From positions 2,232,001 through 2,296,000 of the forward strand of contig OY970386.1 of the NCBI GenBank assembly GCA_963719465.1: a stretch of 64,000 nt of DNA, written 5' to 3'. Origin of the DNA: JALHUB01 sp963719465. Its GTDB lineage: Bacteria; Chloroflexota; Dehalococcoidia; DSTF01; JALHUB01. Made by a program: the position numbers and the translations under genes. Shown here piece after piece: positions 15,421-23,753 of the stretch (its first letter is position 1; each line of letters begins with the position of its first letter). The notes under the pieces are model-generated. The model was given only the letters and a program-made list of their open reading frames with translations. It made no database searches and was not told the origin of the DNA.

Positions 15421-16578
15421 ATGATACGCTTTGCCCTGGTTTCTCTCCTTGTGCCAACGCTTCTTGTAAGCGAATCGTGCGGGGGCGGGAAGCAGGACGT
15501 AGGGTCACAGGCAGCGCCTTCGGCCACGATCGCGATACCCTCGCCGAGCGTCGCGGTGACGTCGCAGCCGACCCTACAAGGTCTCTACGTTGTGAACGCG
15601 GACGGGAGCGGGCAGCCGAGGCAGATCGTCGACTTCGCGACGAGAGATCCTCGCTGGTCGCCGGACGGCGGCAGCCTCTACTTCATGGGAGATGCAACCG
15701 GTCGGTACCCTCAGGACCCGCCGGATGTCTATGTTTCCTCCGTGATCAGTGGCAAGCTCACAAAGCTGTTGGAGACGCACGGTGATCCTTCGGCCTTCGT
15801 GTTCAACCACAGCTTCTCCCCAGATTTGAGTATGGTCGCCTACCAAGACAACCTTCCGGGCGGTCGGTGGGGTACGTGGGTGATACGGGTGGCGAATCTT
15901 GATGATCCCACCACCGACCGAGAGGTGGCCAAGGGGATATTTGACGGCTGGTCTTCTGACAGCCAGTTCATCAGCTACTACGCCCCAGCCTGTGAGAACG
16001 AGAGCCTTTTCGTCTCCAAGCCCGATGGTGGTGAGCAACTGGCAGCGCCGTATTCGGAGAACTACCTTATCGGGTGGACCGCGTGGTTGCCGGGGGGAGA
16101 GCGCCTGGCGTATGAGGAAATGGCCAAGACGGAGTCCGGGTTGGAACCAGCCGGAGCTTACGTCTTCGACGTAGCCACGTCGAAGACTGCCGAGGCTGCC
16201 AACCTGTCCGCCCACGGTCAGCTCTGGTTTTCTCCGGATGGCCAGCCCTGGTTTTCTCCAGACGGGAAGTGGTTCGTGTACTCGCGAGAGGAGGGAATGT
16301 ACCTCGTCAGAAGGGACAACGGGGAGCGAACGCGAATCAACGATTCCGCCCTGCCCGAGATGGCGTGGGACAGCGCGAGTGATAAGTTGGCGTATGTGCA
16401 GGACGGGAAGCTGATGATCTATACGATTGCCGACGGATCCACTCGAAGCATTGACCTGTATTTAGGTGGGGCCCCGAGGGGTACGTCACTTTGGGGAGTT
16501 GAAGTGTCCTGGTCGCCGGATGACGACCGGGTCGCGGTCGCGGTAAGCGAGGCCCGACTGAGGGGATACTGCGACTAG
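15421..16578 (+). CDS. TolB-like WD40/PD40 beta-propeller lipoprotein
   Basis: 385 residues. A hydrophobic signal peptide ends at a lipobox-like SESC (about 17-20). Repeats of the PD40 type follow: DPRWSPDGGSLYFMGD, HSFSPDLSMVAYQD, WFSPDGKWFVYSRE and VSWSPDDDRVAVAV. The segment WFSPDGQPWFSPDGK looks like a small internal duplication. These repeats build a TolB-like propeller that binds proteins or glycans outside the membrane. Its 3' end overlaps the convergent dapL stop by 4 nt. Substrate or partner unknown. Confidence 0.78.
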   Translation: MIRFALVSLLVPTLLVSESCGGGKQDVGSQAAPSATIAIPSPSVAVTSQPTLQGLYVVNADGSGQPRQIVDFATRDPRWSPDGGSLYFMGDATGRYPQDPPDVYVSSVISGKLTKLLETHGDPSAFVFNHSFSPDLSMVAYQDNLPGGRWGTWVIRVANLDDPTTDREVAKGIFDGWSSDSQFISYYAPACENESLFVSKPDGGEQLAAPYSENYLIGWTAWLPGGERLAYEEMAKTESGLEPAGAYVFDVATSKTAEAANLSAHGQLWFSPDGQPWFSPDGKWFVYSREEGMYLVRRDNGERTRINDSALPEMAWDSASDKLAYVQDGKLMIYTIADGSTRSIDLYLGGAPRGTSLWGVEVSWSPDDDRVAVAVSEARLRGYCD

Positions 16579-17741
16579 CCGTTCGGCTTCCAGTTCTTGA
16601 GACGCCGCAGGGCTTCGGCGAGGCGGGAGTCGGGGACGGTGAGGGAGAGGCGGATGTAGCCTTCGCCTGCGGCGCCGTAGCCGGTTCCGGGCGTGACGAC
16701 GATCGATAGGTCGTCCAGCAGGCGCTCGGCGAACGAGGCGGAGGTGAAGCCGGTCGGGACGCGCGCCCAGACGTACAGGCTCGCCTTCGGCATCCGCACA
16801 CGCAGCCCCGTCGACTGCAGCGCCGGCACGAGGCGGTCGCGACGACGCTGGTAGACGGCGTTGTGCTCTTCGATCACGTCCTGCGGGCCCTCCAAGGCGG
16901 CGATGGCCATGCGCTGAATGGCCTGGGGAATGCCGGAGTCGATGTTCGACTTGACGCGGCGGAGGGCATCGATGAGGCGGGCGTTGCCGACGGCCATGCC
17001 GACGCGCCAGCCGGTCATGTTGTAGGTCTTCGAGAGGGAGTTGAACTCGATGCCGACGTCGCGGGCGCCTTCGGCCTGGAGGAAACTGACCGGTCGGTAT
17101 CCATCGAAGGCGACGTCGCTGTAGGGGCCGTCGTGGCAGACGGCGATGCCGTGCCGGCGGGCAAAAGCGACGGCTTCGTCGAAGAAGTCCGAGCCGGCGA
17201 CGGCGGCAGTCGGGTTGTTCGGGTAGTTCAGCCAGAGCATTTTCGCGGCGCCGGCGACATCGGACGGGACGGCGCTGAAGTCGGGCAGGAAGTCGTGCTC
17301 TTCGGTCAGGGGCAGGAAGTGGCAGCGGCCGCCGGCAAACGCGGTGGCGATGGAGTAGACGGGATAGCCGGGGTCCGGCACGAGGGCGATATCGCCGGGC
17401 TCGATGAGGCAGAGCGGTACGTGGGCGACGCCGTCCTTGGAGCCGATCAGCGGCAGGACTTCGGTGTCGGGGTCGAAGGTGAGGCCGAAGCGGCGCTCGT
17501 ACCAGGCGGCGATGGCGCGCCTTAGCTCCGGCAGGCCCTCGGACTCAGGATAGCGGTGGTTCGCGGGGTCGCGGGCGGCTTCGACGAGGGCGTCGATGAC
17601 GTGCGGCGGCGTCGGAAGGTCGGGGTCGCCGATGGCGAAGGTGATGATGTCGGCGCCGGCGGCGCGCTTGGCGGCGATCTTGCGGGAGATCTCGGCGAAG
17701 AGGTAGGGCGGCAGGTTCTCGATGCGGGGCGCCAGGTCCAT
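16575..17741 (-). CDS. dapL: LL-diaminopimelate aminotransferase
   Basis: 388 residues, class I/II aminotransferase fold. Seen motifs: FAIGDPDLPTPPHVIDAL near 36, GSKDGVAH near 97, NYPNNPTAA near 173, the PLP-lysine segment SLSKTYNMTGWRVG near 236, and RLSL near the end. The match is to the DapL branch that converts tetrahydrodipicolinate directly to LL-diaminopimelate, skipping the succinyl or acetyl steps. That role agrees with dapF on the same strand nearby and no other DAP aminotransferase in the window. Aspartate aminotransferase-like enzymes of this subgroup are the main alternative. Confidence 0.85.
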   Translation of the reverse strand: MDLAPRIENLPPYLFAEISRKIAAKRAAGADIITFAIGDPDLPTPPHVIDALVEAARDPANHRYPESEGLPELRRAIAAWYERRFGLTFDPDTEVLPLIGSKDGVAHVPLCLIEPGDIALVPDPGYPVYSIATAFAGGRCHFLPLTEEHDFLPDFSAVPSDVAGAAKMLWLNYPNNPTAAVAGSDFFDEAVAFARRHGIAVCHDGPYSDVAFDGYRPVSFLQAEGARDVGIEFNSLSKTYNMTGWRVGMAVGNARLIDALRRVKSNIDSGIPQAIQRMAIAALEGPQDVIEEHNAVYQRRRDRLVPALQSTGLRVRMPKASLYVWARVPTGFTSASFAERLLDDLSIVVTPGTGYGAAGEGYIRLSLTVPDSRLAEALRRLKNWKPNG

Positions 17742-17836
17742 AGGTCAATCCCTCGGAAGAAAAGGCAGGCAGTCGAAGGTACGCCGCATCATCGTATACC
17801 AACAGCAGAGCTGCCGCCAAGGGGGAAGGTCGACCC

Positions 17837-19165
17837 TCACGGCGCCGATGAATCGACGCTGACTGCACGTCGCCAGCGGGCGACAAGGGAACGCACGGCG
17901 ACGAGCACGGGAGCATCAGGCGCGGGCCTGACCACGAGCGCCGCCACGATTTCGCGGGCCAGCCAGGCGACAACAAGCCACCAGATCCAGGAGAACTCAC
18001 CATACTCCCAGTGGCTGGCGATGAAGCCGGGGCAGCGATAGCCGCACGCCCCAAAGTAGTAGACGAAGACCGATGCGGTGGCAACCGCGGTGTAGGCGAT
18101 CAAGGCGAGACGGCGCCGCGCGATGATGATGAAGGGCACGATCCAGACGAGGTACTGGGAGCCCCAGCCGCCGGCGAAGACAAGGAAGGCGAGCAAGATC
18201 ACCATGCAGCTCGTCGCGGTGTCGCGGCGAGGAGTGACAAGGGCGGCAACGAGAAGCAGCGAGCCGAGCAGGATGTAGCGCCGGTGCTGCTGGAAGAAGG
18301 GAAGCCAGCTATGCGGCGTGAGGTGCTTGAGGTAATGGGCCAGGGCGTAGGTGAAGCCGTACCGATCCGGCACGGCATCGTAGTTGATGACCCTGGTCTG
18401 AATGAGATGCAGGGTGGTCCCGATCAGCGCGCCGTAGAAGGCGAGAGCCAGGAGGGGCACGGCGGCGGCTGCAGCGAGGAACACGAGCCGTCGGCGTATC
18501 CCCGGCGCGGCGACTACGAGCGCCGGCAGAAGGAATACGGGCCAGGTCTTGTCGAGAATGCCGAAGCCGAGGGCCGCTCCACCGAGCAGCGCTGCGGTCC
18601 AACCTTTCCAGAACCTCAGGAAATACCAGGAGAGGAGGGAAAAGAGCAGCGGGATCGAATCGAACTGGCCGTGAATCACCGAGGTGTAGACGGAAACGGG
18701 GTGAACGGCCCAGACGAATGCCAGCCAGAAGGCCTCTGATTCGCTGCGGCCGAGACGCAGCATGGAGCGGTAGAGCAACACGGTGATGCCCAGGTCGGCG
18801 AAAATGTTGGGCCAGCGAACCCAGGAGAAGAAGTGTGGCGCGGTGTTGTCGCCAAGCCAGGAGGCAAGAGCGATGATGTACATCTGGAACGGGAGATAGG
18901 GATGTCGGTCGGTGTTGGCGTAGACGTCCTTGCCGGCGCGCACGAGGTTGCCGACGAGCTTGAACGACTCTGCGTCGTAGGCCAGGTCGCCGGCCGGCTC
19001 GGGGAATCGCACAAGGAGGAACCAGCGGATGGCGAGCGCGAAGAACAGAAGAAGGGGAAGAGCGGGTCGGAACGGAGGCCAGCGCAGGTAAAGACCGACA
19101 AACGCGAAGGCGCAGGCGGCCACGGGAATCAAGCTTATGTATTCGCTGAAAGTCCAAGAGTTCAT
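17837..19165 (-). CDS. Polytopic membrane glycosyltransferase-like protein (GT-C type)
   Basis: 442 residues with about ten hydrophobic segments. Between the first helices lies an acidic loop with PEPAGDLAYDAESF, and further on SVIHGQFDSIPLLFSLLSWY, similar to the HGQFD-type loop in GT39/GT87-like polyprenyl-phosphate-dependent glycosyltransferases. Such enzymes add sugars from lipid-linked donors outside the membrane. ATG 19165 starts the frame. It lies between dapF and dapL on the same strand but has no metabolic link to them. The exact GT family is uncertain. Confidence 0.65.
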   Translation of the reverse strand: MNSWTFSEYISLIPVAACAFAFVGLYLRWPPFRPALPLLLFFALAIRWFLLVRFPEPAGDLAYDAESFKLVGNLVRAGKDVYANTDRHPYLPFQMYIIALASWLGDNTAPHFFSWVRWPNIFADLGITVLLYRSMLRLGRSESEAFWLAFVWAVHPVSVYTSVIHGQFDSIPLLFSLLSWYFLRFWKGWTAALLGGAALGFGILDKTWPVFLLPALVVAAPGIRRRLVFLAAAAAVPLLALAFYGALIGTTLHLIQTRVINYDAVPDRYGFTYALAHYLKHLTPHSWLPFFQQHRRYILLGSLLLVAALVTPRRDTATSCMVILLAFLVFAGGWGSQYLVWIVPFIIIARRRLALIAYTAVATASVFVYYFGACGYRCPGFIASHWEYGEFSWIWWLVVAWLAREIVAALVVRPAPDAPVLVAVRSLVARWRRAVSVDSSAP

Positions 19166-19232
19166 TGGCGCTTGCGGTCCGCGTCAGCGTTCAAGGCCCT
19201 GAATCAAGCTCCCAGCAACTCGACTCATGCCA

Positions 19233-20087
19233 TCAGGCACCTAGCCAGTCGCCCTCGAAGACCGTGACGGCGGGGCCGGTCATGAACACTTCGCCGGAGC
19301 CGTCCCACTCTAGGGTGAGGGTGCCGCCGGGCAGAGTTATGTCTACTTTGTCGTCGACGAGGCGCTGGAGATGCGCGGCGACCATGACGGCCGAGGCGCC
19401 GGTGCCGCAGGCGAGCGTCGGGCCGGCGCCGCGCTCCCAGACGCGCGCCTCGATGTGGGAGCGGTCGATGACGCGGGCGACTTCGAAGTTGACGCCGTGC
19501 GGGAAGAGCCTGTGGTCGACGACGGACGGGGCGACTTCGGCCAGAGGGAAGGCGGCGACGGGACGCTCGGGGAAGAGAACGGCGTGCGGGTTGCCCATGG
19601 AGACGGCGGTCAGGGGCAGGATGCCGCGCGAATCGCCGTGCTCGATCTCGATGGGGATGTTGATGAGCGGCGGATTGGCGTTGACGAGCACCGGTATCTC
19701 CTCCGGCGCGAAGCGGGGCATGCCCATGCCGACGCGGACGCGCTCAACGGTGTCAGCGTGGCGCTCGATCTGGAGCGTGAGGACGCCGGCGGCGGTCTCA
19801 ACGTCGAAGCGGTCGTCTTTGGGCTGGAGGAGGCCGCGCTCGACGGCGTACTTGGCCAGGCAGCGGATGCCGTTGCCGCACATCTCGGGCTCCGAGCCGT
19901 CGGGGTTGAGGACGCGCATACGGACGGCGGCGCGGTCGGACGGCAGGATGAGCAGAAGGCCATCGGCGCCGATGCCGAAGTGGCGGTCGCAGACAGCGAC
20001 GGCGAGTCGCGGCCAGTCGCGCTCGTCGCCCTTCGCCTCGACGAGGACGAAGTCGTTGCCCGTGCCGTGCATCTTGACGAAGCGCAT
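19233..20087 (-). CDS. dapF: Diaminopimelate epimerase
   Basis: 284 residues from ATG 20087, which overlaps the DinB-gene stop as TGATG. Motifs: FVKMHGTGNDFVLVEA at the N-terminus, NPDGSEPEMCGNGIRCLAKY with the first catalytic cysteine, MGNPHAVLF, and ERGAGPTLACGTGASAV with the second. Both cysteines of the two-base epimerase are present. It converts LL- to meso-diaminopimelate for lysine and, if made, peptidoglycan, acting after DapL. A long fused frame continues upstream to 20564, but that part is the frameshifted DinB gene. Confidence 0.93.
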   Translation of the reverse strand: MRFVKMHGTGNDFVLVEAKGDERDWPRLAVAVCDRHFGIGADGLLLILPSDRAAVRMRVLNPDGSEPEMCGNGIRCLAKYAVERGLLQPKDDRFDVETAAGVLTLQIERHADTVERVRVGMGMPRFAPEEIPVLVNANPPLINIPIEIEHGDSRGILPLTAVSMGNPHAVLFPERPVAAFPLAEVAPSVVDHRLFPHGVNFEVARVIDRSHIEARVWERGAGPTLACGTGASAVMVAAHLQRLVDDKVDITLPGGTLTLEWDGSGEVFMTGPAVTVFEGDWLGA

Positions 20088-20564
20088 CAAGCGTTCTCCA
20101 GGGCGAGGTCGCGCGTGAGCTGCAGGTGGCCGAGATGGGTAGCGGCGTGCTCGACGACGTGAATGAGGGCCTCGCGGACGGAGATTCTCATAGGGCTGGC
20201 CTTCGCCCCAGAGGTCGGGCGCCGGGACAAGGCGTCGATCGAGGTCCGCGCTCGTGAGCGGCGCCAGGGCGGCTTCGATATCCTGCGCAAGCCGCTTCGC
20301 CTCGTCGACGAGAGCGGCGGCGCTGGGGCCGGAGGCGCGGAACTCGGCCGGGCGGTCGCGATTCATGGGCTGGCCGCAGGCGATGCCGAGCACCCAGGCG
20401 CGGGCGTTGCTGAGCGTGTGCGTCGCGATGGCGTAGGCACTATTGGCCTTTGGGACCGGAGGGCGCCAGTTGAGCTGCGATTCGCTAAGGCCCTGCAGTG
20501 TTTCGGCGATGCGAGCCAATAGCAAGCGGAGCATACCGCTGAACGTATCGACTTCGTTGTTCAT
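20087..20564 (-). CDS. DinB-like four-helix protein, frameshifted
   Basis: The N-terminal part (MLRLLLARIAETLQGLSESQ and LNWRPPVPKANSAYAIATH) and the C-terminal part (ALIHVVEHAATHLGHLQLTR) are both clear DinB/DUF664 sequence but lie in different frames. The switch is near 20193-20200, at PYE followed by ISVREA. Removing one A from GAGAATC restores a product of about 158 residues. DinB-fold proteins bind a metal through three histidines (HTL, HVVEH, THLGH) and are often thiol transferases. Start 20564 overlaps the miaA stop. The surplus base may be an assembly error. Confidence 0.7.
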
Positions 20565-21601
20565 TTTCCGAGCCTCTCTTTTATGAGCCGCGACGCCTGC
20601 TCGAAGGCGGTGGCGGCGTCGAGCCAGTGGATTCGCGGGTCATCGCGGCGGAACCAGGTGTACTGCATTCGCGCCACGCGATGCGTCTCCGTCTTCATGT
20701 TCGCCGCGACCTCGTCGAGCGAGATCTCGGCGTTGAGGTAGCGGATGACCTGCCGATAGCCGATGCCGGTCATGGGCGGCAGGTCGGAGCGGTAGCCCCG
20801 CGCCAGCAGCCCGCGCACCTCTTCGATGAGGCCGCCGGCAGTCCCACGGGCAAGCATTGCGTCGACGCGGTCGTCGATGCGGCGATAAAGCTCGGCGCGC
20901 GGCCAATCAGTGGCAAGGATAAGCGGCTGGAAGTCCGGCTGCAACTTCTCCCGCGAGGTGGCGCCGGTGGAGCGTTGTTGCAGCTCCAGGGCGCGGACGA
21001 GGCGGCGGACGTTGCGGGCGTCGACGCGGGAGGCGGCGTCGGGATCGAGGGCGAGAAGCTCACGGTAGAGGGCGTCGGGGCCTTCGCGGGCGGCGCGCTC
21101 TTCGAGCACACGTCGCAGATCGGTGTCGGGGGCGACGCGCGGCACCTGCCAGCCTTCGAGAAGGGCCCAGACGTACTGGCCGCTGCCCCCGACGAGAAAT
21201 GGGGTCAAGCCGCGTCGCCAGATGTCGGCGAGGGCTGAGCGGGCGAGGTCGAGGTAGTGAGCCAAGCTGAACTCTTCGTTGGGGTTGACGACGTCGATGA
21301 GCCAGTGGCGGACGGTGGCGCGGTCCCCGGGCGTCGGCTTGGCGGTGCCGACGTCCAGGAAGCGGTAGACCTGGCGCGAGTCGGCGGAGACGATTTCGCC
21401 GTTGAAGGCGAGCGCGAGGCGGAGGGCTAGCTCGCTCTTGCCGCCGGCGGTGGGGCCGACGACGGCGATTAGCTGATCACGCTTCTGAGGGTTGAAGCCC
21501 TCAGCTTCCCCCGCATCCTCATCCCCGGCGGGAGGACTTGAGTCCTCCCCTACGGGTATGGTGGCGGGGCGATTCGCTGAAAGGGCGGCGGCTCTGGGCA
21601 T
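20561..21601 (-). CDS. miaA: tRNA dimethylallyltransferase MiaA with repeat-encoded N-terminus
   Basis: 346 residues. The enzyme core begins at QLIAVVGPTAGGKSELALRL (P-loop), then SADSRQVYRFLDVGTAKPTP, DVVNPNEEFSLAHY and GGSGQYVWALLEGW, as in MiaA, which prenylates A37 of tRNAs reading UNN codons. Family members start directly at the P-loop strand. Here ATG 21601, 3 nt after the tpiA stop, gives about 40 extra residues. Most of these come from two intergenic hairpins (21484-21555) read through in frame. No standard start codon lies closer to the core, so either the extension is real or initiation is unusual. Confidence 0.9.
   Translation of the reverse strand: MPRAAALSANRPATIPVGEDSSPPAGDEDAGEAEGFNPQKRDQLIAVVGPTAGGKSELALRLALAFNGEIVSADSRQVYRFLDVGTAKPTPGDRATVRHWLIDVVNPNEEFSLAHYLDLARSALADIWRRGLTPFLVGGSGQYVWALLEGWQVPRVAPDTDLRRVLEERAAREGPDALYRELLALDPDAASRVDARNVRRLVRALELQQRSTGATSREKLQPDFQPLILATDWPRAELYRRIDDRVDAMLARGTAGGLIEEVRGLLARGYRSDLPPMTGIGYRQVIRYLNAEISLDEVAANMKTETHRVARMQYTWFRRDDPRIHWLDAATAFEQASRLIKERLGK
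21484..21555 (+). repeat. Two intergenic-type hairpins inside the miaA 5' end
   Basis: The first hairpin is CTGAGGG-TTGAAG-CCCTCAG (21484-21503). The second is GGGAGGACT-TG-AGTCCTCCC (21529-21548), followed by the CTACGGG tail. The same two stem types recur together at 23637-23706. Both lie within the translated N-terminus of miaA. Confidence 0.75.
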
Positions 21602-21604
21602 CGC

Positions 21605-22372
21605 CTATTTTGTCGCGGAGATGCGGGCGGACTCGCTGACGATGCGGGCGAAGGAGTCGGCCTTGAGGCAGGCGCCGCCGACGAGCGCGCCGTCGATGTC
21701 GGGCTGGGCGATGAACTCGGCGATGTTGTCGGGGGTGACGCTGCCGCCGTAGAGGATGCGCAGGGAATCGCCGCGAGCGGCGTCGAAGAGGGCGGCGACC
21801 TGGGAGCGGATAAGAGCGATGGCTTCGTTCGCCATGGGGCCGGTGGCCGCCTTGCCGGTGCCGATGGCCCAGACGGGCTCATAGGCGATGGCGAAGCCGG
21901 CCGGCAGGTCGACGCCGTCGAGGGCGGCGCGGGTCTGGCGGATGAGGACCTGGTTCGTCTGGCCGTCTTCTCGCTGCTGCTCGGTCTCGCCGACGCAGAG
22001 GATGGGGCGCAATCCGACGGCGAGGGCGGCTTCGACCTTTTTGTTCACCGTCTCGTCGGTCTCGCAGAAGTAGGCGCGGCGCTCGGAGTGGCCGATGATG
22101 ACGAAGTCGACGAGGCCCTGGAGCATCGTCGGGCTCACTTCGCCGGTGAAGGCGCCCTGCGGCTGCCAGTAGAGGTTCTGGGCGCCGACCTTGATCGACG
22201 TGTCCTTCACTGATTCGGAGACGGTCATCAGGAACGGAAACGGCGGACAGAGGACCTTTTCAACGCCTTCAACGGCGTCGATGAGGTCGCGAACGCCGGT
22301 AGCGAGAGCCGGGGCGGTCTCAGCGTTGCAGTGCATCTTCCAGTTGCCGGCGATTATCGGTGTGCGTTTCAC
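21605..22372 (-). CDS. tpiA: Triosephosphate isomerase
   Basis: 255 residues from GTG 22372, two nt after the apgM stop. A longer frame to 22891 is only the shadow of apgM. Motifs: AGNWKMH with the catalytic lysine near residue 12, GAQNLYWQPQGAFTGEVSP, GHSERR with the catalytic His near 96, AYEPVWAIGTGKAA with the catalytic Glu near 167, and YGGSVTPDN. It interconverts dihydroxyacetone phosphate and glyceraldehyde 3-phosphate. It forms a lower-glycolysis run with apgM and pgk and is followed by miaA at 3 nt. Confidence 0.95.
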   Translation of the reverse strand: MKRTPIIAGNWKMHCNAETAPALATGVRDLIDAVEGVEKVLCPPFPFLMTVSESVKDTSIKVGAQNLYWQPQGAFTGEVSPTMLQGLVDFVIIGHSERRAYFCETDETVNKKVEAALAVGLRPILCVGETEQQREDGQTNQVLIRQTRAALDGVDLPAGFAIAYEPVWAIGTGKAATGPMANEAIALIRSQVAALFDAARGDSLRILYGGSVTPDNIAEFIAQPDIDGALVGGACLKADSFARIVSESARISATK

Positions 22373-22374
22373 GG

Positions 22375-23577
22375 TCAGGCTCCGTACTTGGTGAGGCGCT
22401 GGGCGTTGGCGAGCGCCAGCGGCAGGACGGACGTGGCAGGCATGAGGCCGAGGCCGCCGGCGCGACAACTCGTCTCGTCGAAGGCTTCTACGCGGTCGGG
22501 GCGGCACCAGCGGCTGGCGAGAGCGAAGGGAACGGGGTGCCAGCTGTGACCGGCCAGCAGCGACGGGGTCGAGTGGTCGCCGCCGACCATGAGGACGTCG
22601 GGGTTCAGGCGGCGCAACAACGGGATAATGCCGTCGACCTCCTCCAGCGCGGCGACTTTGGCATTGTAGTTGCCGTCTTCGCCGCGGGAGTCGGTGGTCT
22701 TGTAGTGGATGAAGAAGAAATCGTAGTCCTGCCAGTGATCTTCCAGCGTGGCCACTTCGTCCTGGATGTTCATGCCGGTCGGCAGGACCGTCATGCCGAC
22801 GAGCTTGGCCAGGCCACGGTACATGGGGTAGACGGCGACGGCGGCGGCGTTGAGACCGAAGACATCGCTCACGTGCGGGATGTCCGGCCACCTGGAGAAG
22901 CCGCGCAGGAGCAGCCCGTTGGCGGGATGCTTATCGGCGAGAACCTTGGCGGCCTGGGCAACGAAGTCGTTCACGAGCTTTGCCGTTGCTTCAGCTTCCG
23001 GACGCTCCGCCTTCGCGGGCAGGGGCGGGACGCCGAGACGCTGCGGGTCGGTGTCGGCGATGGCGCCGTCGAGGCCTTTGCCGCGCAGGACGAGGAGAAA
23101 GCGGTGCTCGCGGACGGGAAGGACGAACGCCTCGACGCCGCGCAGCGATAAGTTGCGGAGGTCTTCGCAGAGGGCGGTGCAGGTCTCGGTGCTGATGCGC
23201 CCGGCACGACGGTCGGTGATGCGGCCGTCGGAGCCGATGGTGCAGAAGTTGCCACGGGCGGCGAGGTCTTCGCGGCGGAGGTCGAAGTCGATTCCAAGGG
23301 CTTCGAGGACGCCGCGGCCGACCTTGTATTGCAGGGGGTCGTAGCCGAAGAGGGCGAGATGGCCGGGGCCGCTGCCGGGCGTGATGCCGATGCCGACGGG
23401 CACAGTGAGGCCGCAGACGCCGGCGGCGGCGAGGCGGTCGAGGTGGATGGTGTTCGCCTCCTCGAGCTCGGTGCGGCCGGTCTCGGGGCGGGGCAGGCCG
23501 CCGAGGCCGTCGATGACGAGGAGGATGATCTTGGTGTCGTTCTTGACGACGAGCTCACGTATGAGGTCGAGGTCCAT
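22375..23577 (-). CDS. apgM: 2,3-bisphosphoglycerate-independent phosphoglycerate mutase, archaeal type
   Basis: 400 residues. LLVIDGLGGLPRPETGRTEL is the N-terminal metal site of the alkaline-phosphatase superfamily. GITPGSGPGHLALFGYDPLQ carries the likely serine nucleophile region. FFFIHYKTTDSRGEDGN and VLMVGGDHSTPSL supply the remaining metal ligands. The pattern is that of ApgM, not of GpmI (about 510 residues). It interconverts 3- and 2-phosphoglycerate. It lies between pgk and tpiA in one minus-strand run. Confidence 0.93.
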   Translation of the reverse strand: MDLDLIRELVVKNDTKIILLVIDGLGGLPRPETGRTELEEANTIHLDRLAAAGVCGLTVPVGIGITPGSGPGHLALFGYDPLQYKVGRGVLEALGIDFDLRREDLAARGNFCTIGSDGRITDRRAGRISTETCTALCEDLRNLSLRGVEAFVLPVREHRFLLVLRGKGLDGAIADTDPQRLGVPPLPAKAERPEAEATAKLVNDFVAQAAKVLADKHPANGLLLRGFSRWPDIPHVSDVFGLNAAAVAVYPMYRGLAKLVGMTVLPTGMNIQDEVATLEDHWQDYDFFFIHYKTTDSRGEDGNYNAKVAALEEVDGIIPLLRRLNPDVLMVGGDHSTPSLLAGHSWHPVPFALASRWCRPDRVEAFDETSCRAGGLGLMPATSVLPLALANAQRLTKYGA

Positions 23578-23596
23578 GGCGTCTCCTGGCTCGACG

Positions 23597-23706
23597 CCGA
23601 GACTGGAAGGTCTCGGCTGCGTTAGATCTTACAGTTCTGCGGGTTGAAACCCGCAGCCTTCCCCTATCCCCACCCCGGCGGGAGGACTTTAGTCCTCCCC
23701 TACAAT
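23597..23706 (+). repeat. Three intergenic hairpins between pgk and apgM
   Basis: CCGAGACT-GGAA-GGTCTCGG (23597-23616), CTGCGGGTT-GA-AACCCGCAG (23637-23656) and GGGAGGACTTTAGTCCTCCC (23680-23699, tail CTAC) follow each other. They fill most of the 176-nt gap upstream of apgM. The last two are the same pair of stem types as inside miaA. Confidence 0.75.
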
Positions 23707-23753
23707 CGTCCATTTGCGGTTCGCAGATTTACGAATGCCGGATATCGGATGCG

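Noticed and set aside
19233..20564. A DinB-DapF fusion protein
   Set aside because: The open frame joins them only because DinB is frameshifted. The true DinB C-terminus lies in the next frame and ends at TGATG, where dapF starts.
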